64,000 nt of DNA from Mesaphorura yosii (lineage: Eukaryota > Arthropoda > Collembola > Poduromorpha > Tullbergiidae). The notes below the pieces were generated by a model. It did no database searches. It was not told where the DNA came from and saw only the letters and a list, made by a program, of their open reading frames with translations. Below are positions 37,501 through 49,505 of this stretch, piece after piece; positions within the stretch are counted from its first letter, which is position 1; each line of letters starts with the position of its first letter. The DNA lies in NCBI GenBank assembly GCA_009869945.1, contig WIXG01000331.1:1-64000 (forward strand), in the 5' to 3' direction. Position numbers and translations under genes: made by a program.

Positions 37501-38531
37501 CAAGGCGTATCAATATCAATTACCTGTTGCCTCGGGTTGCTTGGAGAGTGCCCTGTGCCTTGATCATATCTCGATCTTAGAAATGGCATTTCACTTTTAC
37601 TGAAAATTGTTCCATCTTCAGCACTGCTGCTTGTGTTTTTAAAGCGGTGTCCTTCCGGAATTGGTATGTTGAAGTACTCGGGCGGACAGCCGGCACGCTG
37701 AGCGTCCAGCACTTCTTCTACCACCTGCTGCCCAAAGTACACAAGAAACGCAGTTTTACCCGTTTTTGACCCATACGCGACTTTTCGATTTCCATCCAAA
37801 GCGTCCGATTTTCGAGTCATTAACTCTTCGCTAATAGTGAAAGGATTCTTTCGACTGCCCTTGACTGGCTGGTATGTGCCGTCGCTGTAAGCAGACGGAA
37901 CCCGCCGCAGTAAAGGTGTGTCTAAATAGATAAGTTGGTCACTGGAAGATCAAAAGGCACTGATCTAATCACTACAACTTACCCACGGCTCCGAGATCAA
38001 CTTTAAATACATTGTTGAAGAAGCCGTCATAGCTTTGAAACTCTGGAGCAACTGACGGATAAAGTTTCACATTCTGACAGCTGTTGATCGGAGGATGAGG
38101 GGAAGTAGCAGGCACGTTTACTCGAAGACAGCCATCAATCAGCCAAGATATTAGATTCAACTTATCTTCGGGACGTCGCCCAAGAATCCATTCCTTTCGT
38201 TCGGGTTTTCGGACTGAAGATTCTGTCTGTGGCAAAGATGAGGCCGGTCGTTCTTGCCCTGTGGTCAACTTATCAGGGAGCGCATTTTCATTGTATCGAG
38301 GGCCTGAGCCACCATGGTTCGTGCGCCGCTTGTCGCCATTCAGAAATATTGTGCCAAAGTCTGTAGGATTTTGTCTTACGATCCTGTCTCCTAAATTAGT
38401 TCAGACTTGTTAACAGTGCGAGTTAGACGGACATGTAAGTTTATATCACTACCTTCTGACACCACGGCAAATGCAACATCGTTTGGGACGAGGAGTCCAT
38501 ACAAAAATAGGATGAAATGAAATGAATGCAT
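31565..38531 (-). CDS. Duox: Dual oxidase (peroxidase-EF hand-NADPH oxidase)
   Basis: Twenty-five exons: 38531-38453, 38390-37983, 37921-37524, 37467-37221, 37156-37023, 36983-36630, 36569-36361, 36292-35864, 35785-35649, 35588-35452, 35380-35263, 35186-35058, 34982-34723, 34671-34540, 34470-34324, 34237-33968, 33906-33731, 33672-33488, 33426-33102, 33034-32870, 32781-32615, 32540-32117, 32045-31961, 31885-31729 and 31668-31565. They give about 1791 residues. In order: signal peptide, peroxidase-homology domain ([34 protein letters not shown]), membrane helix, and two EF-hands ([26 protein letters not shown]). Then come the six-helix ferric reductase core with haem histidines (FHKYVA, HIVGHG), FAD site [12 protein letters not shown], and NADPH site [13 protein letters not shown] with GVFSCGPP. 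The terminus is FENF. The enzyme makes extracellular H2O2 for cuticle cross-linking and gut immunity. It is longer than the usual ~1500 residues through an N-terminal insertion and an acidic one before the DVWAGG motif. The 51-bp intron at 34722-34672 is the least certain. Confidence 0.93.
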
Positions 38532-38780
38532 GGTCTTGTCTAAATTTCGGAGGACCAAAACTTAACTTGAATTATGCCAATCTACAGCACTGGAACTTTC
38601 GTTAACGATTAAAATGTTTCACCGGATGCCCGCTTGACCGGTACCGCCGGTACTCATTTCCAAGAAGTGAAAACCTTAATGCTTACCACAACCACAGGTT
38701 GCATAAACCTCAAGTTGGCGTCGATTGAGGTCTGATTTTAAAATGAATAGATTGCATTTCAATGTACATAATTTGTACAT

Positions 38781-38786
38781 TTTATT
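38781..38786 (-). terminator. poly(A) signal of the PVR-like gene
   Basis: TTTATT on the plus strand (AATAAA on the minus strand), 120 bp after the minus-strand stop at 38906. It supports the early end of this transcript before any kinase domain. Confidence 0.5.
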
Positions 38787-38905
38787 AAAACACCCATGTG
38801 CTAGCAAAGATAAAAAGGTAAGGAAGTAAATGTCAAAGCTGAAACTTAAAAACTAAAACTGAAGATTCTAGGAACATTGCAAAATATTACAAAACAACAG
38901 TGTAG

Positions 38906-41900
38906 TTAATCATCAACTAAAGTCGCAACTGTACATCGTGACTCGTGTTTGTCCAACGATTTTGTGTACTCTGCCCGCATTTCAAGTTTTGAAATTTTCT
39001 TTGATTTTGTAACGTAAACGTATGCCAGGAAGCCAAACATTCCAACCAGCGCGATTGACAGAACGGCCACGGCGAACTCATACCAGTATCTCGAGTGCGA
39101 TCGTTCTGCAGAAATATAAAACGGTCGTTGGATCTTCTAGAGAACGCTACCTCAGTACAAAAAGTCTCACCTCGAACTCTGACGCTGAACTCTTTGGCCG
39201 TAAATCCAACAAAATTCTGTGCAAGGCACATGTAGTCTCCCTCGTCCTCGTATCTTACTTTCTTGAATATCAATGAAGATTCAGTGTCATATGCTCTGGT
39301 CTCGTAATTATCAAATGCGGAAATATTCTGAAAATTAGATCGAATTGCGCATTGAGCCGGAGTCGAATATCAGCAGCACTTTCAAATAATTGTTACATAC
39401 CACACCGTGTCTTTTCCACGAAAATTTGGGCAACGGCACCGCCTGTATGACCGAACAGTTAAGCAAGCTATTCTCATCATTGACAAACAGTACCACCACT
39501 TCTCGCGCCGCATGTGCGATGTCCGGGCTGAAGGATCCTAAGTTCCAAATCGGCAATTAATTAGTTCAAAGGTTATTTCACTTGTTAGCATGTCATGCTT
39601 TTGCTTTCTTACGTATTGCTTGAATGTTGAATATTTTCGTGGCGTTTCCTGCCAAGTTTGACGCAACGCAGGTAAACTGCTCTGCGGGTATACTGATTGA
39701 CGAGTTTACATTGTAATTCCAGGCGTACCCCATTGAAACAGTGATATTCGGCGATGGTTCGTACGGATAAGTTTTCTAAAATCATACAAACGTCAGATCT
39801 ATCAAGAAGTTACACAACGACGTGGGCTTACGGATCCAAAATTATCTGCTGAATAAATGAGTGATGTCGTGTTCCATTTAAACTTGGGCGGTGGCTGCGC
39901 TGTGAAATCGCACTGAAGCTCAACCGACTGTCGAGTGTAGAAAGTTATGTTCTCGTACACAAGGGACTCTCCTGTTTGGGAAACCGGCTTCGTCGACGCT
40001 AAACAAATTCAGTACATTAATTTCTGATTAAGCTTTGAATCGAAATTTGAAAATCCATACGTTTAACTGTCAGTGGAATTGACTGTGTGACCCAGCCAGT
40101 GGAGTTCCATGGCGGAATGTGACAGGAAACGCGTTTCATATCTTCGTTTAGAAGTTCAACTGAGAGTTCCACATAATTCGATCCCAACACACTCGTTGTG
40201 TGATTTGCTGAAATGCAATGCTTTAACACTATTAGCATTCATAATCAACGGAAGGGTAGAGTCGGCTTCTTACTTTGAACAATTTCCATTGTTCCGTTTT
40301 TCCACTCCTTTTCCCAAATAACGCCTGTCGCATACAAAAACGGACTTGCCTTGCACCGAAACAGCACATTGTCGCCAATATAAAATATGTTGGTGCTCAA
40401 ACTCGGTACCACTGCCGACCACTGTCTTTTCTTATTGTTGTCGTTAAGACTTTGATACTCAAACTGAATGAACGTGGAAGTGTTGAAGTTGCTTTGCTGA
40501 ACTAAATCTGTTGTGCAATAAATAAAAATGTGTCAATTTGTTCCAACCATAGTTTCCCAATACACGGACACGAGCTTACAAGAAGTTTCATACTCCTCGG
40601 GATTCGGCTCGAAGTAGCCTCCGTAGTACGACCGTGTGTACTTGCGATCGCTGCGCATATGGCAAATGTACACGTTTGGATTGTAATCATCAAGAATTAA
40701 TCTGGACATTGATCTGCATCTCGACGTGTAGTACGAATCATCTCTGCTGTAATATGGTATGTACGTTTTCTTGAGGACCTGCACCGTTTAATTTTATGCA
40801 TCAGCTTTCAAGTACAAAAACGAATGTCAGTTCAGGCGGAAGAACTTACGTGGTTTCTGGTGAGACACATCAAAGGTTCCAGGCATTTTCGGTAGTGCAG
40901 GAGAATGTTATCCGATGTATGATTCGGATAAACTCCAGACTTGATGCAACATGTGATGTGGTAGTTGTAGCTGTCAGTGGACGAAATTATGAGGTTCTGA
41001 TTGGTCATGTTTATGTATGAAGCCAGGACATCTGGTTGATTAAAAGCCGGTCTCGCAGGAATCGCATTTGTCTTATTCAGGCTGAAGACAATCGCTTCAA
41101 GTGAACCGGGTACCTTTGTTCCAGGGGTAGTGTGCAATTCCGAGTCGTATGTTGTATTTTCTAGCATTGTATCTTCCAAATCCTCCACGTACAAATAGTC
41201 CAAATCCTCCAGCCAATCAAACTCGGAGAAGTTTGCCTTCAAAACTTGCGCAAGACTGGGAGCAGGCGTCGTTGTAGTTGTGGTAGCTGTCACTTCAGCT
41301 TCCACGCGCTTTGCGTGGCACTCGTAGATTTCTCCATCTCCTCGTAACACTGACGAGTTTAGGAAGAATCCGACATATGGCTCAAATCTCAGCACATTTT
41401 GGCTGTTGTCGGAGCTGACGAAGGTCAGGGTCTGTTCAATGTTAATCAAATTCCACAAAAAGTTGACAACATGCTTCAGACTGGTAAGCAGTTCTGAGAG
41501 TTTACCTGATTCGCTTCTCGTTTGTATAAATCCACCCTCATCTCCTTTGCATTAATTGCGAAGCAGGGAATCAAGATTGGAACTCCACTTCCTGATTGCC
41601 CTGAGTCGGACCAATAGATTTTGTAGCTGCCGTTTTCATATTCATTGCGAATATGACTCATGAATGGTGAAGTTCTACCTGGAAAGCAATGGTAACCAGT
41701 AAATGCCATATCCTCAGTTCAAAAAACAGTATAACGGCAAACTACGAACGTACTTTCCCATATTAAACCTATCTTGGTGGAAAGGTCATTCGAAAGGTCT
41801 GCTGCATGGCAAGTAAAGTCTTCAGGCAAGTTATTGGCTGCTGTTTTCGCCAACTTGACCGTCATTGAATACTTGTATGTGGATGGATCCTTGAAATCAC

Positions 41901-42273
41901 CGACAACTCGCTCGCTCTGTGTTCCGCTTACCCACTAGTCGAAAAATATTGCCAATAAATATGATGGCTTCTGATGATGGCGATAAAATTTGAGTGGACT
42001 TACCGCCTGATCCAAGGACCTGAGACTCCACATGACTGGATAGCTGGCTTGGCATTTTAGAGCAATGGACGTTAGATTCCTCGATACGATGTAGTGCGTA
42101 CTATTCAAAGCCGTAACTAAACTATCGGTTGAGTTTGAAAAAGTATTTTCTATTATCCTTATTTCAGGTGGCGAGTTCGACGCACTTTCTGCTGCCACAA
42201 CACAAAAGCACGACCAATAATACAACCCGAATCCTAGCAAAAGGATCAGCTTGAGATGAGCACACAGCACCAT
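38906..42273 (-). CDS. Kinase-less PDGF/VEGF-receptor-like (PVR-like) multi-Ig membrane protein
   Basis: Twelve exons, 42273-42004, 41934-41754, 41678-41506, 41431-40850, 40778-40580, 40507-40274, 40207-40061, 39998-39832, 39775-39613, 39537-39401, 39327-39171 and 39105-38906, give 869 residues. A signal peptide (MVLCAHLKLILLLGFGLYYW) is followed by several Ig-like domains with paired Cys. The second domain (SPFMS, VPILIPCFAINAKEMRVDLYK, EPYVGFF, GEIYECHA) resembles the ligand-binding second Ig domain of VEGFR/Pvr. A Thr/Pro-rich and acidic insert and many N-glycosylation sites interrupt it. The last Ig ends DEGDYMCLAQNFVG. One helix follows (YEFAVAVLSIALVGMFGFLA), then a 38-residue basic tail and a TAA stop. 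No kinase sequence follows before the Duox gene, and a poly(A) signal lies at 38781. It could be a decoy receptor or co-receptor. Orthology to Pvr is moderately sure, absence of kinase is directly seen. Confidence 0.75.
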
Positions 42274-43193
42274 TTTGTGTGCGGGTACTGCCACTGGGTC
42301 GAGCAATAATCAGAATCTGAGCAATTAACAGGTAAAAGAACGGGAACAGAAACTATGACTTTACTTTTGCTTCTCTTCCACCAAAATCACGTTACTCCCT
42401 GGTTCAGACTGGCTCCATGCAGCATTTGACGTCCAACCATTTGTGAATTTAACCCAATTGTAGACTGTGCACTGAGAACATCGCGAGTGGACATTTATTT
42501 ACTTATTACGTCTTTGTCTATCTCCAGAAGCTGCGAGCCTGCGTCTTATCTCTAAAAATGTAAACTTTGGTGCCTTGTCTCATGGATCACGATCGTGACG
42601 ATGGCGAGGGTCAACTTTCATTTATTCGACACCAAGTATTTGTATCAGAAAGGTCAGTGAGAGCGACGATAAGCAATACTGAGGCCAACTATGTAGTTGC
42701 TCGTTGTGGTGCGTCGCTGCTTTTTAAGATGTATCTTATGGTTATTCGTTATTTTCAGTATTTATTTAAATTCAAATTTCAGATGCACACATTTCAGACA
42801 TCGTCCATATCGGCACAAACTCCGCATCAGACATCAAAATCTTCAGCATGTGCGCAGCGTGCACCGACGGAATCACAGATCACACTGAAAAACTCAAATC
42901 AATGAACTTCTTTTATTCCAAGCACAGTGTACTTCCGCGTCATCATTCATACCAGAATTATTACGCACTTCGCCATTAATTGTGACATGTGTGATGAAGG
43001 TATTGCGAATTTATCAGTGGACAAGACGAGCACGCAGAGATCATGAGCATGTCCTGCATACTCCGCTGGATTTTTATCTCCATTCTCGATCGCCCGCTTA
43101 GAATTCAGGAGGAAAATTTTCATCGACTTAGCACGTGGCCTTGTTATTACAATACTTAACTGTGTCAACTGGTAACTTAGGGTGATTATCATG
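42274..43193. other. Intergenic, no gene recognised
   Basis: Contains the upstream region of the PVR-like gene and the 3' flank of the takeout-like gene. A 112-codon plus-strand ORF at 42567-42905 has no recognisable pattern. Confidence 0.4.
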
Positions 43194-44247
43194 TCATCTC
43201 GAATTTGTCGTCGTCGTCGCTGCTGCAGGATCGAGATATTTTGCAAGTGGGGCTACGCCACCCAGCAGTCCGTTTATCACATAAGCACCAATATCTGCCA
43301 CTTGGGCTTCCAGCCCAGGCTTGATTTCTTGAAATATTTCCTGTACATTCTCATTTAAGAAGTTGTTTATAACTGGCCCGAGGATTTGATTGCCGTTGAA
43401 CAGGTTGTTCAAATGAATTTGTATGTGTTTAATATCCATTCGAATCGGCGCACGCAATGCGATGATGTACTGCTGCCCAGCGTCATTCGTTTTGATAACT
43501 AGCGGGTTTGTTCCTGACAATGTAAAGTCTCCTGGAAAGGGACCAAGATTAATAAGATTTCAACCCAACACATGAAATGAAAGCTGGCAATACTTACGAA
43601 GGTTAAAATGAAAGGTTCCATTTCCTCCAAGTTCAAAAACAAACACTTTCCCCGTCAGCTCGTAATTTCCTTCGAGTTTCATTTTGGGTACAAGCATATC
43701 ATACGACCATGTTTTGGCCTTTTTATCAATCCTGCAAGCGATTAATCTCTTATTAAACGTGTTGGCTGCAGTTGTGGAGATTGTGCACTAAATGGACTTC
43801 TTTGTCTTACGAAATCGTCCATTTGGTGTACGAGGTGAGACCCCACATGTTCAGGTTCGTGAACTTGCAGTGAAGCACAATCGGGCCGTTTGTTCCCTCC
43901 CGAAAGTAGAACGTCTTCAAGTGAATGGGCTCTAGTGGCTTGAAGCCAATTTCCGCGACTCCGTCTCCCATGCGTGGCCTTATCTCATCACGGAGAACTG
44001 TGATGCACTTTGATAGCTCTGCATCAGTCCCGTTGTTGACTAAACTGCACTTCTTAGCAACGTCGAAGTACGTGGAGACTCTACCCTCGTTGCTGTTAAT
44101 GTTGACAATTTCAGGTCGAATTTTGCTGGAGCTATTTGGTGTGGCTGTACTGTTGCTATAAATTGACTCAGTTTTGCCGTGCGTTAATGCGAAATTACTT
44201 ATTGCTAGAATTGGAAGAAGTAACCGGCGTATGTGCACTTTTGCCAT
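43194..44247 (-). CDS. Takeout / juvenile-hormone-binding-protein family secreted protein
   Basis: Three exons, 44247-43811, 43731-43598 and 43531-43194, encode 302 residues. A signal peptide (LLLPILAISNFALTHG) precedes the mature part. The JHBP/takeout fold (PF06585) is shown by the N-terminal Cys pair (KKCSLVNNGTDAELSKCI) and RDEIRPRMGDGVAEIGFKPL, then PIHLKTFYF. The C-terminal FLNENVQEIFQEIKPGLEAQ follows, with a hydrophobic VINGLLGGV end. These proteins are long tubes binding hydrophobic ligands such as juvenile hormone or other lipids. The protein is longer than the typical ~250 residues because of an N-glycosylated N-terminal spacer and a Thr-rich tail. A TATA box and initiator lie upstream (44345-44375). 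Confidence 0.88.
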
Positions 44248-44344
44248 GATGGAAAGATTTTCTACTCAACGATGAACGTCTTCTCTGCGCAAAGTATACA
44301 ATTGAACTGTTGAGACCTGAACAAGGACTTCATGAAGCACAATG

Positions 44345-44375
44345 TGAGACTAATTCAATTATACCGGACTTTATA
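44345..44375 (-). promoter_or_regulatory. Core promoter of the takeout-like gene (TATA + initiator)
   Basis: On the minus strand TATAAAGT (44375-44368) is followed by an initiator-like TCACATT. Its A (+1) is at 44345, a spacing of 30 bp, which is the canonical distance. The start codon is about 98 bp downstream. Confidence 0.45.
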
Positions 44376-46210
44376 ATTCTTGTCCAAACTGAAATGTGAA
44401 AGGAACCTCTCGTGTGTTTGTGTTGACTTACATAATTTGCCTGGTCATTAGTTATTATCGCTTATCATGCAGGTAGCAACTGCCGCAATTAAGACTTGTT
44501 ATTGTGGACTTTGAAGGAATTGTGGATGGTTCAGAATTTACACGAGTGCATGCGTGACTCGAGGTTTGTTTACTATACTTCAAGGCGATTGCAATTACAA
44601 CGCAATGCGTGTGTACTTGTGTAAAGATTTAAAGGTTATTGCTAAAATTCTTCATGTCATTAATTACACTTGATAGTTGTAAAATTAAGCTTGCATAGCT
44701 TGTTTAATTTCAAAACCATCATCGAAACCAGAAATGCGATTATTGCATCCCAGCGCATTGCATACGATTTTTGTACATATTACCTTGACTCATGTGGCTC
44801 GTACGAGAAAATGTGCCAATGGTATACGAAACAAAGATTTCATTCATGCCATTCATTGTTGATAGCAGCATTGCATCACTAACAACGAACTCGATGAACC
44901 TGCTGTGTTCCTCTCTGGTATGGCATGAAAGGAAAAGTAGTTGGATAAGATTAGCATAAAAGGGGCAAGATCAAATTAACACATTGCGTATTATGCAACT
45001 CGAGCTGTATTGTTGAAACGATAATGTCAAGGGTTCGCCTATATGATTTAAGCTGGGCTTAATGGCATCGGCAAGATTTAAACATATCTTACAATTTGCC
45101 TTGTCTTTTGGAAGTATGAAGCGAGATTTTATGCGAGGTTGAGATGAGATTTGCGAAAGTGTAGTAGATTTTTGTAACGTCGCACTGTAACTCTGAGAAG
45201 TAGATTTTTTGTAAATGAACCTTTTGTAAAGTTCAAACTCCTTTCAATTCAGTAAGAATTTTTTCTGTCTACTTTCCTCTTCGAACTTCCAATCTTAAAC
45301 TTAAAACATCGCTGTCATCACAGCGCCCATCAACAACGTATAATTCGTGTCCCTTTACTCATAAGTATGGATTCGATAATAAAAATTCAGTTGGGAAACC
45401 GACGTGTTCACGTGTTGAAAAATGGGTTTCTCGAGATATGCTGCATTGTTTTTTTTTTTTTTTTTACTTATTTCCTTATTGCAGGTCGCCACAAGTAAAC
45501 AATAATTATGCGAGTGCGACGAGGAACCACGGCTGTCGATGTACTATATCCAAATTTTGCAAATTAACAATCAAATTCCCCATTAACTGACAAGGGCAAT
45601 TGGTTGTCACTAAGGCCTTAATCTTAATTAGCAACACAACAGCCGTGGTTCTTCGTCGCACCCGCATAATTATGACAACTTTTTTACGAAAAGAATGGAT
45701 GTGCTTTAACTTTATTTGCAATTGCATCCATTAATTAAGTTTGTTGACCCACACAGATTCCTTGGTTTAAATTAAGAGAATCTTTATTATATGAAGATAA
45801 TCTGCATTTGTAAAATGCGGACAGCTACATAAAGTACGAAGCGTCAGTTTGTCAAATGGTGAATTAGGTCTGCCGTAGTGAGAATCCGGAGCTCACAAAA
45901 GTGAATTCACTACTCGGAACTTGTACTGTTGCGAGTGGCTCTGCTCAACTGCTAGACGTTGAGAGTCGGGCTCATCATTTACCAGCGTACAATATCCCAT
46001 CATGCATTTAGGAACTTTCATCTCCATTGCATAACTTTGCATAAATAAGTACAAGCGCCTTCTTCGCGCATGCATCCATGGAGATGCTTGGGTTGACCAC
46101 GACTGGTTTGGACAGTGCACGGAGATGCTCAGAAACCGACAGGAATTTATTTAAAGCTAATTTTCATGCTCATTTGCGCTTCCCAAATACACGTGTGTAC
46201 ATATGTACGT
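44376..46210. other. Intergenic with a foldback element and a poly(T) run
   Basis: No coding pattern is recognised. A 16-17-bp T run lies near 45450, just before the foldback element at 45502-45673. AATAAA for the desaturase on the minus strand is at 46146-46151. Confidence 0.4.
45502..45673. repeat. Foldback (MITE-like) element, 34-bp inverted arms
   Basis: The arms at 45502-45535 and 45640-45673 are reverse complements at 32 of 34 positions (core GTGGTTC...CGTCGCAC...CGCATAATTAT) and enclose a 104-bp AT-rich centre. A short non-autonomous DNA transposon is the simplest reading. No clear target-site duplication was seen. A 16-17-bp T run lies about 40 bp upstream. Confidence 0.6.
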
Positions 46211-47699
46211 CTATGCTTGTTGAAGTTCATGTGCAACTTGACTCAAATTCTTAAAAGTCTCAATCATCGCTTTCTTGTAAGAGTAGCAAATGTACGGGAG
46301 CCCGTGCTTCTCCGCCAGCGCCCGCACCCTGTTGTTGATCAGTGGCTGGCGGAACTGCGGCATTGTTGGGAAGAGATGATGCTCGATTTGGTAATTGAGG
46401 TAGCCCATCCACCAGTCGCACCACCAGCTTGGCTCCACGTCCGCGGTGTGAACAAGGGCGTACTCGACCCAGTGAGTCGGCTCCTTGGTGGACTTCAGAT
46501 GAGAATGCGACAGTGCGAAATTGCCGAATAAATAGACGGAGCCAATCCAAGTTGAGAGCAGGTACACCCAAATTCCAAGCGGATAATGGTAGACGTAATG
46601 CATGCACATCCAAAAAAATTGCATGTAATAACCATGTTTAATACAATGGAACGGGTGGAGGAAAAATGTCCAATAGAATGATCCAAGCAGCGTGTCGATA
46701 CTCAAAAATAGCCAAGCCTGACAAGTAAAAATCAATTTAAGACTCATTCCTTAGCCTTCACGAATCAAATCGCGACTTACTTGATTACGTATGAAAAAAT
46801 TCTTTGCTCGCTTCGGATTGTCCACAACGTCCTTGTTGTAGCACAAGAATGGCATTGTATCCAAGTCCACGTCGTGCTTGATTCTTTGCGGCATTGCGTG
46901 GTGGCGGTTGTGACCGCGAGCCCACCATCTTGAAGAAAGAGCAAGCCCGACTCCTGAAGACGTCATAAAATAACACAATTCCCTTAAACATAAGATCCGC
47001 CACTTCACAAAACATACTTACCAAATATGACGGCATGGAGCATTCGGTCAATCTTCGGGTTTCCAGTGAATGAGTGATGTCCGCACTCGTGCTGAATCCA
47101 TCCAGTTCGACCGTGGACAATCCCCCACAAAGCTATGCCCAAGAAGTTGATAACGCGGTTGTCGACGTAGAACATCATGCAGTAAGCAACATACAGAAGC
47201 ACAAATATCTCGGCAATGCGATAAGCCATGTGTCCTGGTGATGGCTTGAACAGTCCTTCCGCTTCCAGCTCCAGATACAGTTTGGTAAAATCCTCGGTCA
47301 AAGCTCGGTGCCGACGCAGCTGTTCAGGGCTCATGTTATCTGCAAAGGAAATCAGCGTCGGTGCTTCATTATGTTAATCATGAATTGCGATTGAACAATT
47401 TTGTACTTCTTACACTCCTCGTCTCTTGCAGGCCTGCTTTTCAGCGCGCTCATGATCTTTTTCACTTTCTCCGGTGACCTTTGATGGAATTGCAGGATTG
47501 CACACGTCGCATCTTCACCAGGCTTCGTGTAGTAGTCGATAATTGTTCCGCCAGGATGTCGCTTGATGAAGTTGGTCACGTCGTAGTAGTATCCGTCGTA
47601 CAAGATTTCTTTCTTGAATGGAGAGTGCTCGGATACGCGTTCGGGAATTGTTTCCAGGAGGCCAACTTCCGATTTCTCGTGTTTTGGCTTTGGAACCAT
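46211..47699 (-). CDS. Front-end fatty-acid desaturase with cytochrome b5 domain (copy A)
   Basis: Four exons, 47699-47414, 47339-47022, 46953-46781 and 46717-46211, encode 427 residues. The N-terminal cytochrome b5 domain has the haem motif HPGG (YYYDVTNFIKRHPGG) and FHQRS. The desaturase part has the three iron-binding histidine boxes HECGHH, HNRHH and QIEHH, the last with Gln as in front-end (delta-5/6) enzymes, and four to six membrane helices. Such enzymes insert a double bond between the carboxyl end and an existing double bond of polyunsaturated acyl chains, using electrons from the fused b5. Regioselectivity cannot be read from sequence. The gene shares all intron positions and phases with the plus-strand copy at 57419-58905. 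AATAAA is at 46146-46151 (minus strand). Confidence 0.92.
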
Positions 47700-49494
47700 G
47701 TTTGTGCTGAAACTTTGTTGGGATTCGCTGTTGTGTTATGTAGAGCCTGTACCCAAATGAACTTGACTATTTCGTTTATCCTCCTTCAGGATTTTAGACA
47801 TACTAAGGTAATCATGTAGCGTTCAGATTGGCCATGATATTGTACTTAACGCAGTATGATTTGTTGATTTCGTTTCGAATGAACGCAATAATTAACATCT
47901 CAAAAATAGAAAATCCTTTGTTTCTCTTGCAATATTACATTCACGAGTTATGGCACACATAATGAACAGCACGCGTACGCGTGCAGAACACATCTCAAAT
48001 CTGCACCCATTTTCATCGTTAGCCAGTAAGCTCGATACACATACTTGATTTTTACTCAAGCGAACTTTTCGTGCTTTTGTTCTTCATGGTCCAATTCCCT
48101 TTGTTTTGGTTACGAACACGTGAACACGGATTTAGGCAGAAAAGTGCATTACCGTAAAGGAAAGTATGAAACAAGCTTATATTAAAAACAGAGATGCAGT
48201 TTAATCTCAAGCCAAAATCATACGTCCATAAGTCGGCTTCTCATTTTCCCCAAATTATTTGAAAATTGTATAACAGACATTCATTTGAGTTGAGAGCTGC
48301 GACTGCGTGACAATTATGATATCACCTTAACGAGGAAATGCAGCGTGCATGCGATAAGACTTGTCACGTAAGGTAAATGGCAATTTGGTGATTCGTGATT
48401 CTGAAAGAAACATTCAACGGACCCACGCTGTACGAGCTTCGTACATTTAATAACGGAAAGTGCGAGTCAACGCTCGTGCAAAATGCGAATCGGTGCTGGT
48501 ATGCAGAAGGTGCCTTCTTACGAATTTCATTTTCCTGTTGGTCGGATAACTCATTCCAAGCCTTCTGTTACGTCTGTCCACTCATTTGAAGTTTGGCTTC
48601 AAACTCGAGCCAAAACCTCAAGTCAAGTTGCGCTATGCAACCACAACACAGCCAGCACAAAGCACCACGAAATATTCGCTTGGATCAATGCTGCTTTGTT
48701 TGAGGCAAAGAAAAGCACAGCGCGCATCCACCCGTTCTTGCCAAATGCTAAATCGGTTTTTATCTTTTCTACGCGGTCTCACCCAAATAATCCTCGTAAG
48801 AAAATCCAACAAAATTTAGTATTGTCGCAGACGAAGAAATAATTCTACCTTTGTCCTGAAGCCGTAAGAAATCTTCCAATCCTTCCACTGACGTTCAAAA
48901 TATTTGCGGTAGAACTTTTGTCACAGGTGAACAATTTTAGACTGATCTACTTGTCCGAATGGACAGACAACATCTTGAGCCACTCGAACGTTCAATCATC
49001 AACGTATGCATAAAAGTTAAAGGAAGACGGGTCCCACGTTCATTGTAACGGGGTTCCCATAATGCTCATGCTAAGATGCTATTTTTTCCGCATTTAACAT
49101 GGGACGCTGGATTCACATGAGTTCACAAAACGAGGAATTATTTGCTGAAGGTTGCCGGACTTGGAAGTTGCGACATAGACGGCAATTACCTATCGCACTA
49201 AGCGATATGAGTTCGGAATTAGTATGGTTATCCAGTTTTGAGCGCAGAGTGCAAGGTTTCTTCAGTTTCTCATAGTTTATGAATCATTTCAGTTACCAAC
49301 TCTCGCGTGACAATCATACCGGCACTCAGCACCTCGAAATGCTTCTCCAACGCCACGGCAGTTTAATTAAGTGTCAATGTCAACACTACAAGAGCGAATA
49401 ATTGTGGCACAATATTCCTGGTTCAGCCAGGAAAAGGAAAAAAAATCAATTTTCAATAAAAGTTTTAATATTTGAGACATTCACACATTCTGAA
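47700..49494. other. Intergenic, no gene recognised
   Basis: Promoter side of desaturase copy A and 3' flank of the Ly6-like gene. Two overlapping plus-strand ORFs (48483-48842 and 48586-48819) have no recognisable pattern or splice support. Confidence 0.4.
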
Positions 49495-49505
49495 TTTATT
49501 TCAGC

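Noticed and set aside
42567..42905. 112-codon plus-strand ORF
   Set aside because: No recognisable domain and no splice context; lies between two minus-strand genes.
44932..46200. Poly(T) run near 45450 as the tail of a retroelement insertion
   Set aside because: No reverse transcriptase or SINE-like promoter boxes and no target-site duplication could be seen.
48483..48842. 119-codon plus-strand ORF overlapped by a 77-codon frame
   Set aside because: No recognisable domain; low-complexity composition rich in Lys, Ser and Thr in both frames.
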